A stretch of 64,000 nt of DNA from an uncultured Pseudoxanthomonas sp. (GCF_946886695.1 NZ_CAMPJD010000006.1:34799-98798); one strand, 5' to 3'; positions 44,098 through 55,082 are shown, counted from the stretch's first letter. Notes: generated from the letters alone by a model not told the origin. Made by a program: numbers and translations.

Positions 44098-44187
44098 GGT
44101 AGGATGTGTTGAGCCCGCATGCGGTACCCATGATCGTGGCTTCGACGTATCGCCTGATGGGTATCGCTGCGCTCAAGCCATCCTACG
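44098..44187. repeat. GTAGGATG inverted repeat pair
   Basis: GGGTAGGATG...TTGAGC at the left faces GCTCAAGCCATCCTAC at the right, about 90 bp overall, with an inner GGTACCCAT/ATGGGTATC pair. It is a second family of GTAG-headed dispersed repeats and lies between the MFS gene and the DUF922 gene. Confidence 0.6.
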
Positions 44188-44315
44188 AGCTTAGCCCGTA
44201 GTTGGCGCCTGGCGAGTGCCGTTCGACGGCGTGCCGGGAAGGTGTGCGCGTGACCGAACTCCCTCGCGAGCGTTGCGCATGAAAGAATCACACCGATCTT
44301 TGGCTGGAGGCGGTC

Positions 44316-44891
44316 ATGAGACTTGGGCAGGGCATGTTCGTGGGCTTTGCGCTCTCGTTGTGGGTGCCGAACGCGGTGGCTGATCCTCTCTTCCAGCGTG
44401 CGAAGGTGACGTACTACTCCGTCGCCGGAGACAACCTGCGGGCGATCCAGCGTGCTTTGCGGACCAACGGGCCCAGGAATGAAGACGGGCGCGTGGTGCA
44501 TGGACTGACTCGATGGCAGGTCGAATGGACATTCGAGGTGGAAGGCGCTGGAAACACCTGCGAGGTTGTTGACCTGACGGTCGCGCTGGACACAACGGTC
44601 ACGCTGCCACGATGGACGCCCAGTGGCGGTGCATCCCGGGACCTTGCCAAGGCCTGGACGCGGTATCTGGATGCACTACGCCTTCACGAACACACTCACT
44701 ACCGTCATGGATTGCAGGCGGCGGAGGCCATCCGGGCCCTCGCAAAGTCGCTGCCACCCAGCAACTGCGCGGCACTGTCCAGGTCTTTCAATATCAAGGC
44801 ACTGCGCATCATGGAGATGTACAGGGTGCGCAGCCGCCTTTATGACCAGCGAACGCGACATGGAGCAACCGAGGGTGTCGCCCTGGAGTGA
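44316..44891 (+). CDS. DUF922 secreted putative zinc protease
   Basis: The 191-residue protein has a signal peptide (about 1-22, ending near AVADP). The domain resembles DUF922, a family of secreted putative Zn-dependent proteases: YYSVAGDNLRAIQRALRTNGP at the start, a W-rich core (RWQVEWTFEV), the zinc motif HEHTH at residues 124-128 (HExxH form), and the C-terminal YDQRTRHGATEGV. No experimental substrate is known to me for the family. It is convergent with the M23-like gene, and a microsatellite lies between. Confidence 0.8.
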   Translation: MRLGQGMFVGFALSLWVPNAVADPLFQRAKVTYYSVAGDNLRAIQRALRTNGPRNEDGRVVHGLTRWQVEWTFEVEGAGNTCEVVDLTVALDTTVTLPRWTPSGGASRDLAKAWTRYLDALRLHEHTHYRHGLQAAEAIRALAKSLPPSNCAALSRSFNIKALRIMEMYRVRSRLYDQRTRHGATEGVALE

Positions 44892-44944
44892 GGTCGGAAT
44901 CGCCCGGGCTCGTCAGGCAAGCCCTGTCGGGATTCACTCGCTCA

Positions 44945-45018
44945 CTCCACTCCACTCCACTCCACTCCACAGCACAGCACAGCACAGCACAGCACAGCAC
45001 AGCACAGCACAGCACAGC
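44945..45018. repeat. Compound pentanucleotide microsatellite (CTCCA)5(CAGCA)9
   Basis: Five perfect CTCCA units (44945-44969) pass directly into nine perfect CAGCA units (44970-45014) and a partial tenth. It lies 53 bp after the DUF922 stop and 19 bp before the stop of the convergent M23-like gene. Perfect copy identity implies recent slippage. Confidence 0.95.
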
Positions 45019-45037
45019 CTGGGCATGCCCGGACAGC

Positions 45038-45631
45038 CTAGTGGACCTTCATGGCCCGCTGGTCCCAGCGCACCTGCAGCGCTTGTTTCCCGCGCCATGC
45101 GCCGATGTGGACATGAGGCGCACGGGCGTAGCCGTTGTTGCCGACAAGGCCGATGCGTTCACCGGCTTCCACGTGGTCACCTTCTTTCACTGCGAACGCC
45201 TGCAGGTGGGCCACGACGAACATCGTGCCATCGGTTGCCCTGAGGATGACGCTCGAGGCGCGGGTTTCGTGAGGCTGACCCGGTACGTTGACGAGCGGGT
45301 TAACGTGGAGCTTGACGACTTCGCAGTCACAGGGCGAATTGACCGGACGGTTCCATCCGTACCAGTCCTGATTCTTCGCTCCGTCGTTCCTGTACAACCC
45401 AAGGAACGAACGCTTCGTGTCATCACCGAAGGCAGTGATCATGCAGTCCTGGCCGAGAGCATCGCCAAGGTGGGGAAGCTCGTTCTCCGCGTGCTCCGAA
45501 CACATGTAGGGGTCATCGAAAAGCGGATGCGCCATCGCCTGCTGGATCGGAACGCGCGCTGGCGCGACGGGTTTCTCGGCGAAGGCCGGTAGCGAGAGCA
45601 CGGCAATGACGAGAGGCATGAATGCACGCAT
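45038..45631 (-). CDS. M23/LytM-like secreted protein
   Basis: The 197-residue product has a signal peptide (about 1-18, AFA-EK) and a C-terminal LytM/peptidase M23-like domain: QDWYGWNRPVNSP, SVILRATDGTMFVVAHLQAFAVKEGDHVEAGERIGLVGNNGYARAPHVHIGAW (in parts). The H-x-H zinc pair (HVH) and upstream AHLQ are present. The usual first HxxxD zinc ligands are not obvious; the region has NQDWYG. It may therefore be a degenerate or variant hydrolase. The ATG at 45631 was chosen for the signal peptide. It is divergent from the epimerase gene. Confidence 0.75.
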   Translation of the reverse strand: MRAFMPLVIAVLSLPAFAEKPVAPARVPIQQAMAHPLFDDPYMCSEHAENELPHLGDALGQDCMITAFGDDTKRSFLGLYRNDGAKNQDWYGWNRPVNSPCDCEVVKLHVNPLVNVPGQPHETRASSVILRATDGTMFVVAHLQAFAVKEGDHVEAGERIGLVGNNGYARAPHVHIGAWRGKQALQVRWDQRAMKVH

Positions 45632-45863
45632 GGTGTCTTCCATCGAGTGTTGCGGCACCTTACCCCGGCGCGATCCCAGGTGTGAGGGTCAGACAGCCCC
45701 ATGACCTTTCGCAGTGGTCGGGACGCCGCTGTCGAGATCGAGGTTGCCTTGGCCGGGCCATACCGAGCATAGGACTTGAAGTCATGAAGACTTCCGGCAG
45801 GGGCAGGCGGGCCGCGGCAGTGCTATCTAGTCGCTTTCCTGACCGTTGCTGGGGAGCACCCGC

Positions 45864-47006
45864 ATGACCACCCGTCGTGACCTGTTCAAGCTGGGCGCGC
45901 TGGCCGCCGCCGCGGCCGCGCTGCCGTCCTTCGCCTCCGCTGCCAGCGAGGGCAAGCCGGTGGGAAAGGCGGCCAAGCCGTTGAACATCCTGATCCTCGG
46001 CGGCACCGGCTTCACCGGGCCGTTTCAGGTCGCCTACGCGCTCGAGCGCGGCCACAAGGTCACCCTGTTCAACCGCGGCAAGCGGCCCTCGCCGGAATGG
46101 CCGGGCGAGGTGGAACAATTGCACGGCGACCGCAACACCGGCGACCTCGCCTCATTGAAGGGGCGCAAGTGGGACGTCTGCATCGACAACCCCACCAGCC
46201 TGCCGTTCTGGGTACGTGACGCCGGGCAGGTGCTAAAGGGCAACGTGGGCCACTACCTCTTCATCTCCACCATCTCGGTGTATGCCGAAGGCGGCAAGCC
46301 CGGCATCAACGAGGATTCGCCGCTCGCCGTTTACAAGGGCAAGGACGCGATGGCCGAAACGCAGGAAACCCTGCGTGCCGACATCGAGAACCTCTACGGA
46401 TCATTGAAGGCATTGAGCGAAGCCGAAGCCCGCAAGCAGTTCGGCGGGAACGTCACCATCGTGCGTCCGGGTTACATCGTCGGTCCGCGCGACGAAACCG
46501 ATCGGTTTACGTACTGGCCGCACCGCGTCGCGCAGGGCGGCGAGATCCTGGTGCCCGGTGAGGGCAACGATCCCATCCAGATCATCGACGGCCGCGACCT
46601 GGGCGAATGGATGATCCGGCTGGCCGAAGCGAAGACCACCGGCACCTTCAACGCGTGCGGCCCGGATTACACGCTCGGCATGGATGCCATGCTGCATGGC
46701 TGCCAGGCCGTGACCGGCGGCGGCATGACGCTGACGCACGTGTCCCCCGAGTTCCTCGAGCAGCAGCAGGTCGGCCTGCCGATCTGGGTGTCGCCGACCC
46801 ATCCGCAGTACGGCGGCTACGGCGCGGTCAGCAATGCGCGCGCCATCGCGGCGGGGCTGACCTTCCGTCCGCTCGCGACCACCGTCACCGACCTGCTGGC
46901 CTGGTTCCGCGGCCTGCCGGCCGAGCGCCAGGCCAAGCTCAATGCCGGCATCACCCGCGACAAGGAAGCCGAGTTGCTGAAGGCGTGGCACGCGCGCAGC
47001 GGCTGA
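45864..47006 (+). CDS. Tat-exported NAD-dependent epimerase/dehydratase homologue
   Basis: The 380-residue protein starts MTTRRDLFKLGALAAAAA, a classic twin-arginine signal (RRDLFK) followed by a hydrophobic stretch, so folded export to the periplasm is expected. The mature part is an extended-SDR: ILILGGTGFTGPFQVAYALERGHKVTLFNRGKR, STISVYAEGG, IVRPGYIVGPRDETDRFTYW. The canonical YxxxK is not clear; the equivalent area reads YGSLKALSEAEA. Export of an NAD(P)-fold protein suggests a tightly bound cofactor or a non-enzymatic role. GGGGAG precedes the ATG by about 8 bp. Confidence 0.82.
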   Translation: MTTRRDLFKLGALAAAAAALPSFASAASEGKPVGKAAKPLNILILGGTGFTGPFQVAYALERGHKVTLFNRGKRPSPEWPGEVEQLHGDRNTGDLASLKGRKWDVCIDNPTSLPFWVRDAGQVLKGNVGHYLFISTISVYAEGGKPGINEDSPLAVYKGKDAMAETQETLRADIENLYGSLKALSEAEARKQFGGNVTIVRPGYIVGPRDETDRFTYWPHRVAQGGEILVPGEGNDPIQIIDGRDLGEWMIRLAEAKTTGTFNACGPDYTLGMDAMLHGCQAVTGGGMTLTHVSPEFLEQQQVGLPIWVSPTHPQYGGYGAVSNARAIAAGLTFRPLATTVTDLLAWFRGLPAERQAKLNAGITRDKEAELLKAWHARSG

Positions 47007-47020
47007 GCGCGGCGCTATCC

Positions 47021-47160
47021 CTGTAGGAGGGGCTTCAGCCCCGACCCGTCACCCCAGGCGCGTCGCCGCCCACCGCCCACGGACGTGTACGCCTGCGTGC
47101 TGCGCGGTGCCTGCCATCTGACGGGTCCCGCAAGCATCGGGGCTGAAGCCCCTCCTACAG
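47021..47160. repeat. GTAG-REP pair (REPIN-like) between epimerase and DUF1501 genes
   Basis: CTGTAGGAGGGGCTTCAGCCCCGAC (47021-47044, in part) faces TCGGGGCTGAAGCCCCTCCTACAG (47138-47160, in part) in inverted orientation. Each half is itself a hairpin. It lies in the 164-bp gap between convergent genes and may act as a bidirectional terminator. Confidence 0.8.
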
Positions 47161-47170
47161 GAGCCGGTGC

Positions 47171-48655
47171 TTATCGCTCCCGTCGTACCAGCATGCGGTT
47201 CACCGGGCCGCGGCGTTGCCAGTCGGGGACGACGCGCTCGGCGGGTGTACTGGTCACCGGCACCGGGGTGGGGGCATCCGGCGCCACCAATGATGGGATC
47301 GACGTGACGGTGGTTGCCGCAGCGTCCACCTTCGGCGCGATGTCGGTGCCCTGCATGAGGCCCAGCGGCGCGTAGCCGGTGTAGCCGGGGAAGACCTGGC
47401 TGAGGTTGGCGTTGCCCATGCGACGGATCAGGATCTCCGACATCACGCGGCGGTAGTCGGTGGTGACCGGCACGTCGCCGAACGTGGGCGACAGGGTTTC
47501 CGGATTCAGGCCGGGCCAGCTGCCGTAGAAGCGGCGTCCGTTGACCGGGCCGCCGAGCACCAGCATCGGGTTGCCGTAGCCATGGTCGGTGCCGCCATTG
47601 GCGTTCGCACGCACGCGGCGCCCGAATTCCGATTGCACGACCACCGTCACCCGCGCCATCTCGCCGGTGCCGTTGAGTTCGGCGTAGAACGCGGCCAGCG
47701 CCTGCGAGAGCTCCGCGATCTTGTTCTGGTAGTAGTGGTAGCCGCTGCCTGCCGTGCCCTGGCCCTCGTGCGTGTCCCAACCACCCAGGTCGAGCGTGGC
47801 GTAGCGCAGGCCCAGGTTGAAGCGGATGGTCTGCGCGATGGTCCACAGCTGCTGCGCGAAATTGCCCGACGGCCAGCTGGCCGGCAGGCTGGCGTAGCCC
47901 TGTTGTCCGATCAGGCGCAGCGCGCCGTCCGCGCGGCGACCGCTGACCTCCATGCCGGTCTGGCCGTTCCACAGCGAGGCCACGGTCTCGCTGACGCCAC
48001 GCAGTCCGCTGGGCGAATCGCTGCGCGTGCGCTGCCAGCTCCATGCGGTGGTATTGAGCGAGAAGTCGGACGGGCTGCTCATGGTCAGCGCATCGATCGC
48101 GCCCATCAGGCCGGCGGGCTGCGTGCCACTCACGCCGAGCGCGGGCAGGGTGCCGGTGCCGTTGGGCCGCGTCTCCCACGCGCGCGTCATCCATCCCGTC
48201 GGTGAGCCGTACTTCCCGGGCGTGCCCAGGTCGATGTACAGCTGCGCATCGAAGTGGCTGCGGGTGACCGTGGTGGCCATGCCGCAGGCGTGCACGATGG
48301 CCATCCTGCCGTCGTTCCACAGGTCGCGCAGGCCCGTCGCGGAAGGGTGCAGGCCGAAGCCGGTGCCGGCGCCGCCGGACAGGGTCAGCGGCAGCGCACC
48401 ATACGCACCACTGGTCGCGATCTGCAGGCTGGGCCGGGCTTCTTCATAGAAACCGCGGTCCACACCGCCGGTCGGCACCACCAGGTTGAGGCCATCGATG
48501 CCGCCGCGCAGGAACAGGTGCACGACGGTGTCGTAGCTGTTGACGGCGGCATCGACGGGATCGGCGAACATCAGGCTGCCGCCCGCAGTGCCGACGATGG
48601 CGGCTGCGCCGCAGCCTTTGACGAAGTCGCGTCGGGTCAGTCGGAAGTCGGTCAT
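47171..48655 (-). CDS. DUF1501 Tat-exported protein
   Basis: The 494-residue protein begins MTDFRLTRRDFVKGCGAAAIVG, a twin-arginine signal. The body fits the DUF1501 family (alkaline-phosphatase-like fold): FLRGGIDGLNLVVPTG, GGWDTHEGQGT, VVVQSEFGRRVRANANGGTDHGYGN and the NGRRFYGSWPGL segment. DUF1501 genes commonly pair with DUF1800, as here, with a 7-bp gap; the function is unknown. Conserved Asp/His residues in GWDTHEG and GTDHGYG suggest metal binding. Confidence 0.85.
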   Translation of the reverse strand: MTDFRLTRRDFVKGCGAAAIVGTAGGSLMFADPVDAAVNSYDTVVHLFLRGGIDGLNLVVPTGGVDRGFYEEARPSLQIATSGAYGALPLTLSGGAGTGFGLHPSATGLRDLWNDGRMAIVHACGMATTVTRSHFDAQLYIDLGTPGKYGSPTGWMTRAWETRPNGTGTLPALGVSGTQPAGLMGAIDALTMSSPSDFSLNTTAWSWQRTRSDSPSGLRGVSETVASLWNGQTGMEVSGRRADGALRLIGQQGYASLPASWPSGNFAQQLWTIAQTIRFNLGLRYATLDLGGWDTHEGQGTAGSGYHYYQNKIAELSQALAAFYAELNGTGEMARVTVVVQSEFGRRVRANANGGTDHGYGNPMLVLGGPVNGRRFYGSWPGLNPETLSPTFGDVPVTTDYRRVMSEILIRRMGNANLSQVFPGYTGYAPLGLMQGTDIAPKVDAAATTVTSIPSLVAPDAPTPVPVTSTPAERVVPDWQRRGPVNRMLVRRER

Positions 48656-48662
48656 CGTCGCC

Positions 48663-50540
48663 TCAGCGGCTCATGAATTCGGGAGTCATCAGGATCAGCG
48701 CCACCAGGCTGCGCAGGCGCTCGTGGTTGTAGTGCCGCTTCAGGTCGCTGCCCTGCCACGTGTTGGTGTCGGTGATGACGTAGGTGTTCGGGTCGCCGTT
48801 CTGCGCCATGAACGCCACCAGCGCCTGCTTGCGCGCCGCTCCGGGCTGATAGCCGAGCAGGCGGGTGCACCACCACGTCACCAGCGTGTTCGCCGTCCAG
48901 TTGGCCACCGGCACGTTGGCGCGCGTGGTGTCGACGATGGGGTGCAGCGGCACGTCGCCATCCCTGCTTTCGGTCAGCCAGCCCAGCAGACGCCACGTCA
49001 TCGCGTAGGAATTGGAACCCGACCACGCCAACCCGCTATCGGGATAGCCGTTCGGCGCAGGCCAGTTGTACGGCGTGTGGCCGGTGAAGCCGTACATCCA
49101 CATGAAATCGCCGCTGCGGCCGTGGTCCAGCCGGATCGTCCAGTCGCCGCCCAATGTGCGCATCGCCGCGACCGTTGCATCGAACGGGCGACGGTTCTTC
49201 TGGCCGAAGCTATTGATGAAGTCGTCGGAGTTCAGGATGTGCCGCAGCACGAGTTCGATCTGGTTCGGCGCGCGCCAGTTGGCACGGAAGATCACCGCCG
49301 CGCTGTCGATCAGTGCCTGCTTCGGCGTATCGCTGATGAAGCGGCGGATGAGTTTCTTGCAGATGAACTTGGCCACGCGCGGATGGCTGGCCAACCGGTC
49401 CAGTACGTCGCGGCCATCCTTCAGCGCGGGCTGCTCGGGATAGATCAGCATGCCGAGCAGGAACTTCGGGCCGGCGTCATGCCACGACTGCCGATAGACG
49501 AAGCTGCCGTCATTCTCGGTGGGAAACTGCCAGTGCCCGTTCTTCGCCGACCAGCCGGTGAACGCGGCCGAGGTTTCGTACACGTCGATGTCGGTGTAGC
49601 CGATCGGGTAGGCCGGGTCTTCGGGGCAGGGCGGCACCTGGAACGGGTCCATGAAGCCCAGGTAGTTTTCAGCGCCCAGGGTGTGCAGTTCCAGCAGTTC
49701 GCGGGCGAAGTTCTCGTTCGGTCCCGAGCGCGAATTGCTGATGTTGTCCAGGTAGTAGAGCATCGCCGTGCTCTGGGCGACGGCTTCCAGCATCGTGCGG
49801 AAGTTGCCCTTGGCATTGGCGCGGATCACGTCGCGGTCATAGTGCACGAACACCGGGCCCGTGCTGAAGTCGTTGCCCAGCACGTTGAAGTGGTCGTGCC
49901 AGAAGTTGACCAGCACCTCGCGCAGTTGCCGGCGCGAATACACCGCGCGCACGAAGGCGGCGCGCTGCACTTCGTTGGCGGGGCGGATGCGGATGCTGTA
50001 CTCCGGGTCCGTCACCACGTGGTCGGCCCACAGCTGGGTAAGCGACTTGTTCAACGTGGTGTAGCCGGCGGCGGTGAGGCGATTGGTCACCGCGCTGTCG
50101 TCGATGGCGTCCCAGTTGAGCTGCCAGTCCACGTAGTTGGCCAGGCGCTGGCGGTCGGTGCTGCCCAGCGCGTTGAATTCGGCGATGCTGGCGGCGGTGG
50201 CGCCGTAGCTGAGGTTGTTGAGCGCCTGCACGGCGAACGGTGGTCGCGCCATCGTCATCAGGGTGGGGTTCGACTGCCCCATCATCACGCGGCCACCGCT
50301 GGGTGCGGCCACGGCTACCGCCTCCGGTGCGGGCGTGGTGTCCTTCGGACTGGCGCGTTCGCCGCCCTTCCAGCCATACAGGCGGTTCAGGCGTTCACGG
50401 ACCCGGACGCCGAGATCGGGCGCTGCGATGTGCGGCTTTGCCTGAGCGCGGGCGTCGAGGCGCGCACGCGTGCGCACGGCCTTGCGTCGCCAATGGCCAC
50501 GCGCGAACAGCCGACGCCACGGGACGGTGTAGTACGCCAT
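48663..50540 (-). CDS. DUF1800 family protein
   Basis: The 625-residue protein has the DUF1800 hallmarks LREVLVNFWHDHFNV, GPNENFARELLELHTLG and the C-terminal LRSLVALILMTPEFMSR. No clear signal peptide is present; the N-terminus is basic (WRRLFARGHWRRKAVRTRAR). Together with DUF1501 it forms the widespread uncharacterised pair, often assigned to the cell surface or periplasm. A downstream start is not strongly favoured. Upstream, 98 bp separate it from the permease stop. Confidence 0.83.
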   Translation of the reverse strand: MAYYTVPWRRLFARGHWRRKAVRTRARLDARAQAKPHIAAPDLGVRVRERLNRLYGWKGGERASPKDTTPAPEAVAVAAPSGGRVMMGQSNPTLMTMARPPFAVQALNNLSYGATAASIAEFNALGSTDRQRLANYVDWQLNWDAIDDSAVTNRLTAAGYTTLNKSLTQLWADHVVTDPEYSIRIRPANEVQRAAFVRAVYSRRQLREVLVNFWHDHFNVLGNDFSTGPVFVHYDRDVIRANAKGNFRTMLEAVAQSTAMLYYLDNISNSRSGPNENFARELLELHTLGAENYLGFMDPFQVPPCPEDPAYPIGYTDIDVYETSAAFTGWSAKNGHWQFPTENDGSFVYRQSWHDAGPKFLLGMLIYPEQPALKDGRDVLDRLASHPRVAKFICKKLIRRFISDTPKQALIDSAAVIFRANWRAPNQIELVLRHILNSDDFINSFGQKNRRPFDATVAAMRTLGGDWTIRLDHGRSGDFMWMYGFTGHTPYNWPAPNGYPDSGLAWSGSNSYAMTWRLLGWLTESRDGDVPLHPIVDTTRANVPVANWTANTLVTWWCTRLLGYQPGAARKQALVAFMAQNGDPNTYVITDTNTWQGSDLKRHYNHERLRSLVALILMTPEFMSR

Positions 50541-50638
50541 GCGGATTTCCCTGCCTTCCCCGGAATGCGGGAAGTATTGGCCAAGCGCCGCGCGCCGTTT
50601 GCGACCGCGCGCACAGGCCGGTCACGCCACGGGAGGCG

Positions 50639-52042
50639 TCAGACCCAGTCGGTGGCGTAGAACACGCCGATGATCACGAACACCGCCGTGGTCTTGATCA
50701 GCGTGATGGCGAAGATGTCCTTGTAAGACTGCCGGTGGCTGAGGCCGGTGACGGCCAGCAGGGTAATCACCGCACCATTGTGGGGCAGGGTGTCCATGCC
50801 GCCGGAGGCCATCGACGCCACGCGATGCAGCACGTCCATCGGGATGCCCGCCGCGTTCGCATTGGCGATGAAGCTGTCCGCCATCGCGGCCAGTGCGATG
50901 CTCATGCCCCCGGACGCGGAGCCGGTGATGCCGGCCAGCGCGGTCACCGAGATCGCCTCGTTGACCAGCGGATTGGGGATGGCCTGCAGCGCGTTGGCTA
51001 CGACGAGGAAACCGGGCAGGGCAGCGATGACGGCACCGAAGCCGTATTCCGACGCGGTGTTCATCGAGGCCAGCAGCGCGCCGCCGATGGCGCTCTTCGT
51101 GCCCTCGGCGAAACTGGCGAAAACCGGCTTCCACGCGAACGCGATGACCGAGACGATGCCCACCAGCAGCGCGCCCTGCACGGCCCAGATGGCGGCGACC
51201 TTCGAGACCTCCTGAACCACCGGCGCCGGATTGCCGATCACGGCCGGGACGAAGGCCTGGCTGTCGCCGTAGAAACCGGGAATCCAGCGGGTGAACAGGA
51301 AATTGGCCACGCCGACCAGCAGCAACGGCAGGATGGCGATCAGCGGATGCGCCAGCCTGTCGCCCTTGAACGGTTCCGGTTCGTTGCGCAGTTCGTCGCT
51401 GCCCGCATAGCCCTCGCCGTTGCGCGCAGCGACGCGACGGCGCCACTCCAGATAGGTCATCCCGACGATCAGGATGAAGATGCCGCCGATCGTGCCCAGC
51501 ACCGGTGCCGCCCAGCCAGTGGTGCCGAAGAACGAGCTGGGAATGATGTTCTGGATCTGCGGCGTGCCCGGGAGCGCATCCATGGTGAAGGTGAAGGCGC
51601 CCAGCGCGATGGTACCCGGAACCAGCCGCTTGGGGATGTTGCTCTGGCGGAACAGTTCCGCCGCGAACGGATAGACGGCGAACACCACCACGAACAGCGA
51701 CACCCCGCCGTAGGTCAGCAGCGCGCACACCAGCACGATCGACAGGATCGCGCGCTGCGCGCCGACCACGCGGATGGTGGCCTGCACGATCGACTTGGAG
51801 AAGCCCGACAGCTCGATCACCTTGCCGAACACCGCGCCGAGCAGGAACACCGGGAAGTACAGCTTGAGGAAGCCGACCATCTTGTCCATGAACAGGCCGG
51901 TGAACATCGGCGCGACCAGCGAGGGATCGGTCAGCAGCACCGCGCCCAGCGCCGCGATGGGCGCGAACAGGATGACGCTGTAGCCGCGATAGGCCACGAA
52001 CATCAGGAAGCAAAGCGCGGCCAGCACGATCAGGAACGACAT
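50639..52042 (-). CDS. GntP-family permease, candidate 3-hydroxybutyrate transporter
   Basis: The 467-residue membrane protein has about 12-13 helices and features typical of GntP: VFGKVIELSGFSKSIVQATIRVVGAQRAIL, GTIALGAFTFTMDALPGTPQIQNIIP, and GITGSASGGMSIALAAM. GntP-type permeases occur next to 3HB dehydrogenase genes in several proteobacteria and are often annotated as D-beta-hydroxybutyrate permeases. The neighbourhood (3HB dehydrogenase and oligomer hydrolase) supports this over gluconate. The ATG at 52042 is chosen. It is divergent from a TonB receptor, and a regulatory motif lies midway. Confidence 0.82.
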   Translation of the reverse strand: MSFLIVLAALCFLMFVAYRGYSVILFAPIAALGAVLLTDPSLVAPMFTGLFMDKMVGFLKLYFPVFLLGAVFGKVIELSGFSKSIVQATIRVVGAQRAILSIVLVCALLTYGGVSLFVVVFAVYPFAAELFRQSNIPKRLVPGTIALGAFTFTMDALPGTPQIQNIIPSSFFGTTGWAAPVLGTIGGIFILIVGMTYLEWRRRVAARNGEGYAGSDELRNEPEPFKGDRLAHPLIAILPLLLVGVANFLFTRWIPGFYGDSQAFVPAVIGNPAPVVQEVSKVAAIWAVQGALLVGIVSVIAFAWKPVFASFAEGTKSAIGGALLASMNTASEYGFGAVIAALPGFLVVANALQAIPNPLVNEAISVTALAGITGSASGGMSIALAAMADSFIANANAAGIPMDVLHRVASMASGGMDTLPHNGAVITLLAVTGLSHRQSYKDIFAITLIKTTAVFVIIGVFYATDWV

Positions 52043-52129
52043 CCGGTACTCCTCGACATCTGCGACCCCTCGGCCAGCGCCGATTGCAAGTGCGGCGAGT
52101 ATCCGCAGCCGCACGCCGGCCGGCCCACT

Positions 52130-52145
52130 GTACGAAGGTACGATG
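52130..52145. promoter_or_regulatory. Candidate operator (GTAC-N4-GTACGATG), copy 1
   Basis: GTACGAAGGTACGATG lies at the centre of the 190-bp divergent region between the permease and the TonB receptor, about 87 bp from each start codon. It matches 14 of 16 positions of the copy between bdhA and the oligomer hydrolase. It may be a response-regulator binding site; this is inferred. Confidence 0.6.
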
Positions 52146-52232
52146 CCGCCCACGCGGCCCGCCCCCTAGTGTTCGCTTCAATCGGCGGCATCCGTCCGCC
52201 GCCAACGTCATACCCGGGAGGAGGGGAGACCC

Positions 52233-54458
<2,226 letters not shown>

Positions 54459-54477
54459 GTCCGGCGTGGCAACGCAT

Positions 54478-54508
54478 GACGCGGCGGTGCGTGCGCATCG
54501 CCGCGTCG
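54478..54508. terminator. Hairpin between convergent TonB receptor and small secreted protein genes
   Basis: GACGCGGCG and CGCCGCGTC form a 9-bp stem around a 13-nt loop. No T run follows; a bidirectional terminator is possible because the flanking genes converge. Confidence 0.4.
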
Positions 54509-54521
54509 GCGTTTCCGGACG

Positions 54522-54863
54522 TCAGGGTTTGCGCGGGTGTTCGGGTTTGCGGGGAGCCTTCACGTATTCCTCGGCGAGCAGGCCGGCCACGCCGGTGGTC
54601 GGCGGGGGCGTGTCCTTGCCCGTCCTGGCGACGGAGCATTCCTGCTTGTCTTGGGCCAGGTTGGGGCAGCTGACGCACTGCTTGCCGTCGGTGTTGTTGA
54701 CGCAGATCTCGTAGTTGTCGCCCTTGTTGGCGATGCTGCAGTCCGGGCCACGCGATATGCAGATGCCGAGCGCGGTGCTGGTGCGCGTTGCCCAGGCGGG
54801 CGCGGATGCGGCAAGCAGCACGAGGGACAGCGCGGCAGCGCGCAGGAACATGTGGTTGTGCAT
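54522..54863 (-). CDS. Small cysteine-rich secreted protein of unknown function
   Basis: The 113-residue product has a clear signal peptide (about 1-25, APAWA-TR) and six cysteines in the mature part (34, 42, 54, 63, 66, 76), with a CVSC pair, then a basic Pro/Lys tail. A strong AAGGAG ribosome binding site lies 6-7 bp before the ATG at 54863, which supports a real gene and this start. I do not recognise a family. It is divergent from the histidine kinase gene. Confidence 0.72.
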   Translation of the reverse strand: MHNHMFLRAAALSLVLLAASAPAWATRTSTALGICISRGPDCSIANKGDNYEICVNNTDGKQCVSCPNLAQDKQECSVARTGKDTPPPTTGVAGLLAEEYVKAPRKPEHPRKP

Positions 54864-55082
54864 GACGATCTCCTTGTTCGACTCCGTGTGGGCACCCCCT
54901 TGGGCCCGGCGATGACGGAACCGCATGGCGGCAATCCCCTCGGGAGGAGCGTTCCGCACCGGCTTCGTCATGAGGAAGAACGAGGCCCTGCGGAGGCGTC
55001 GGCCACGGGAATGGACAGGGGACAGTGCCGATCGTCGGCGCGGTAAGATCGTGGCTGGGCGGACAGGACCATTCGAGGAAGC

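Noticed and set aside
44888..45592. A 234-codon plus-strand frame containing HSTPLHSTAQHSTAQ-like repeats
   Set aside because: The repeats are the microsatellite translated, and the rest is antisense to the M23-like gene; no ribosome binding site.
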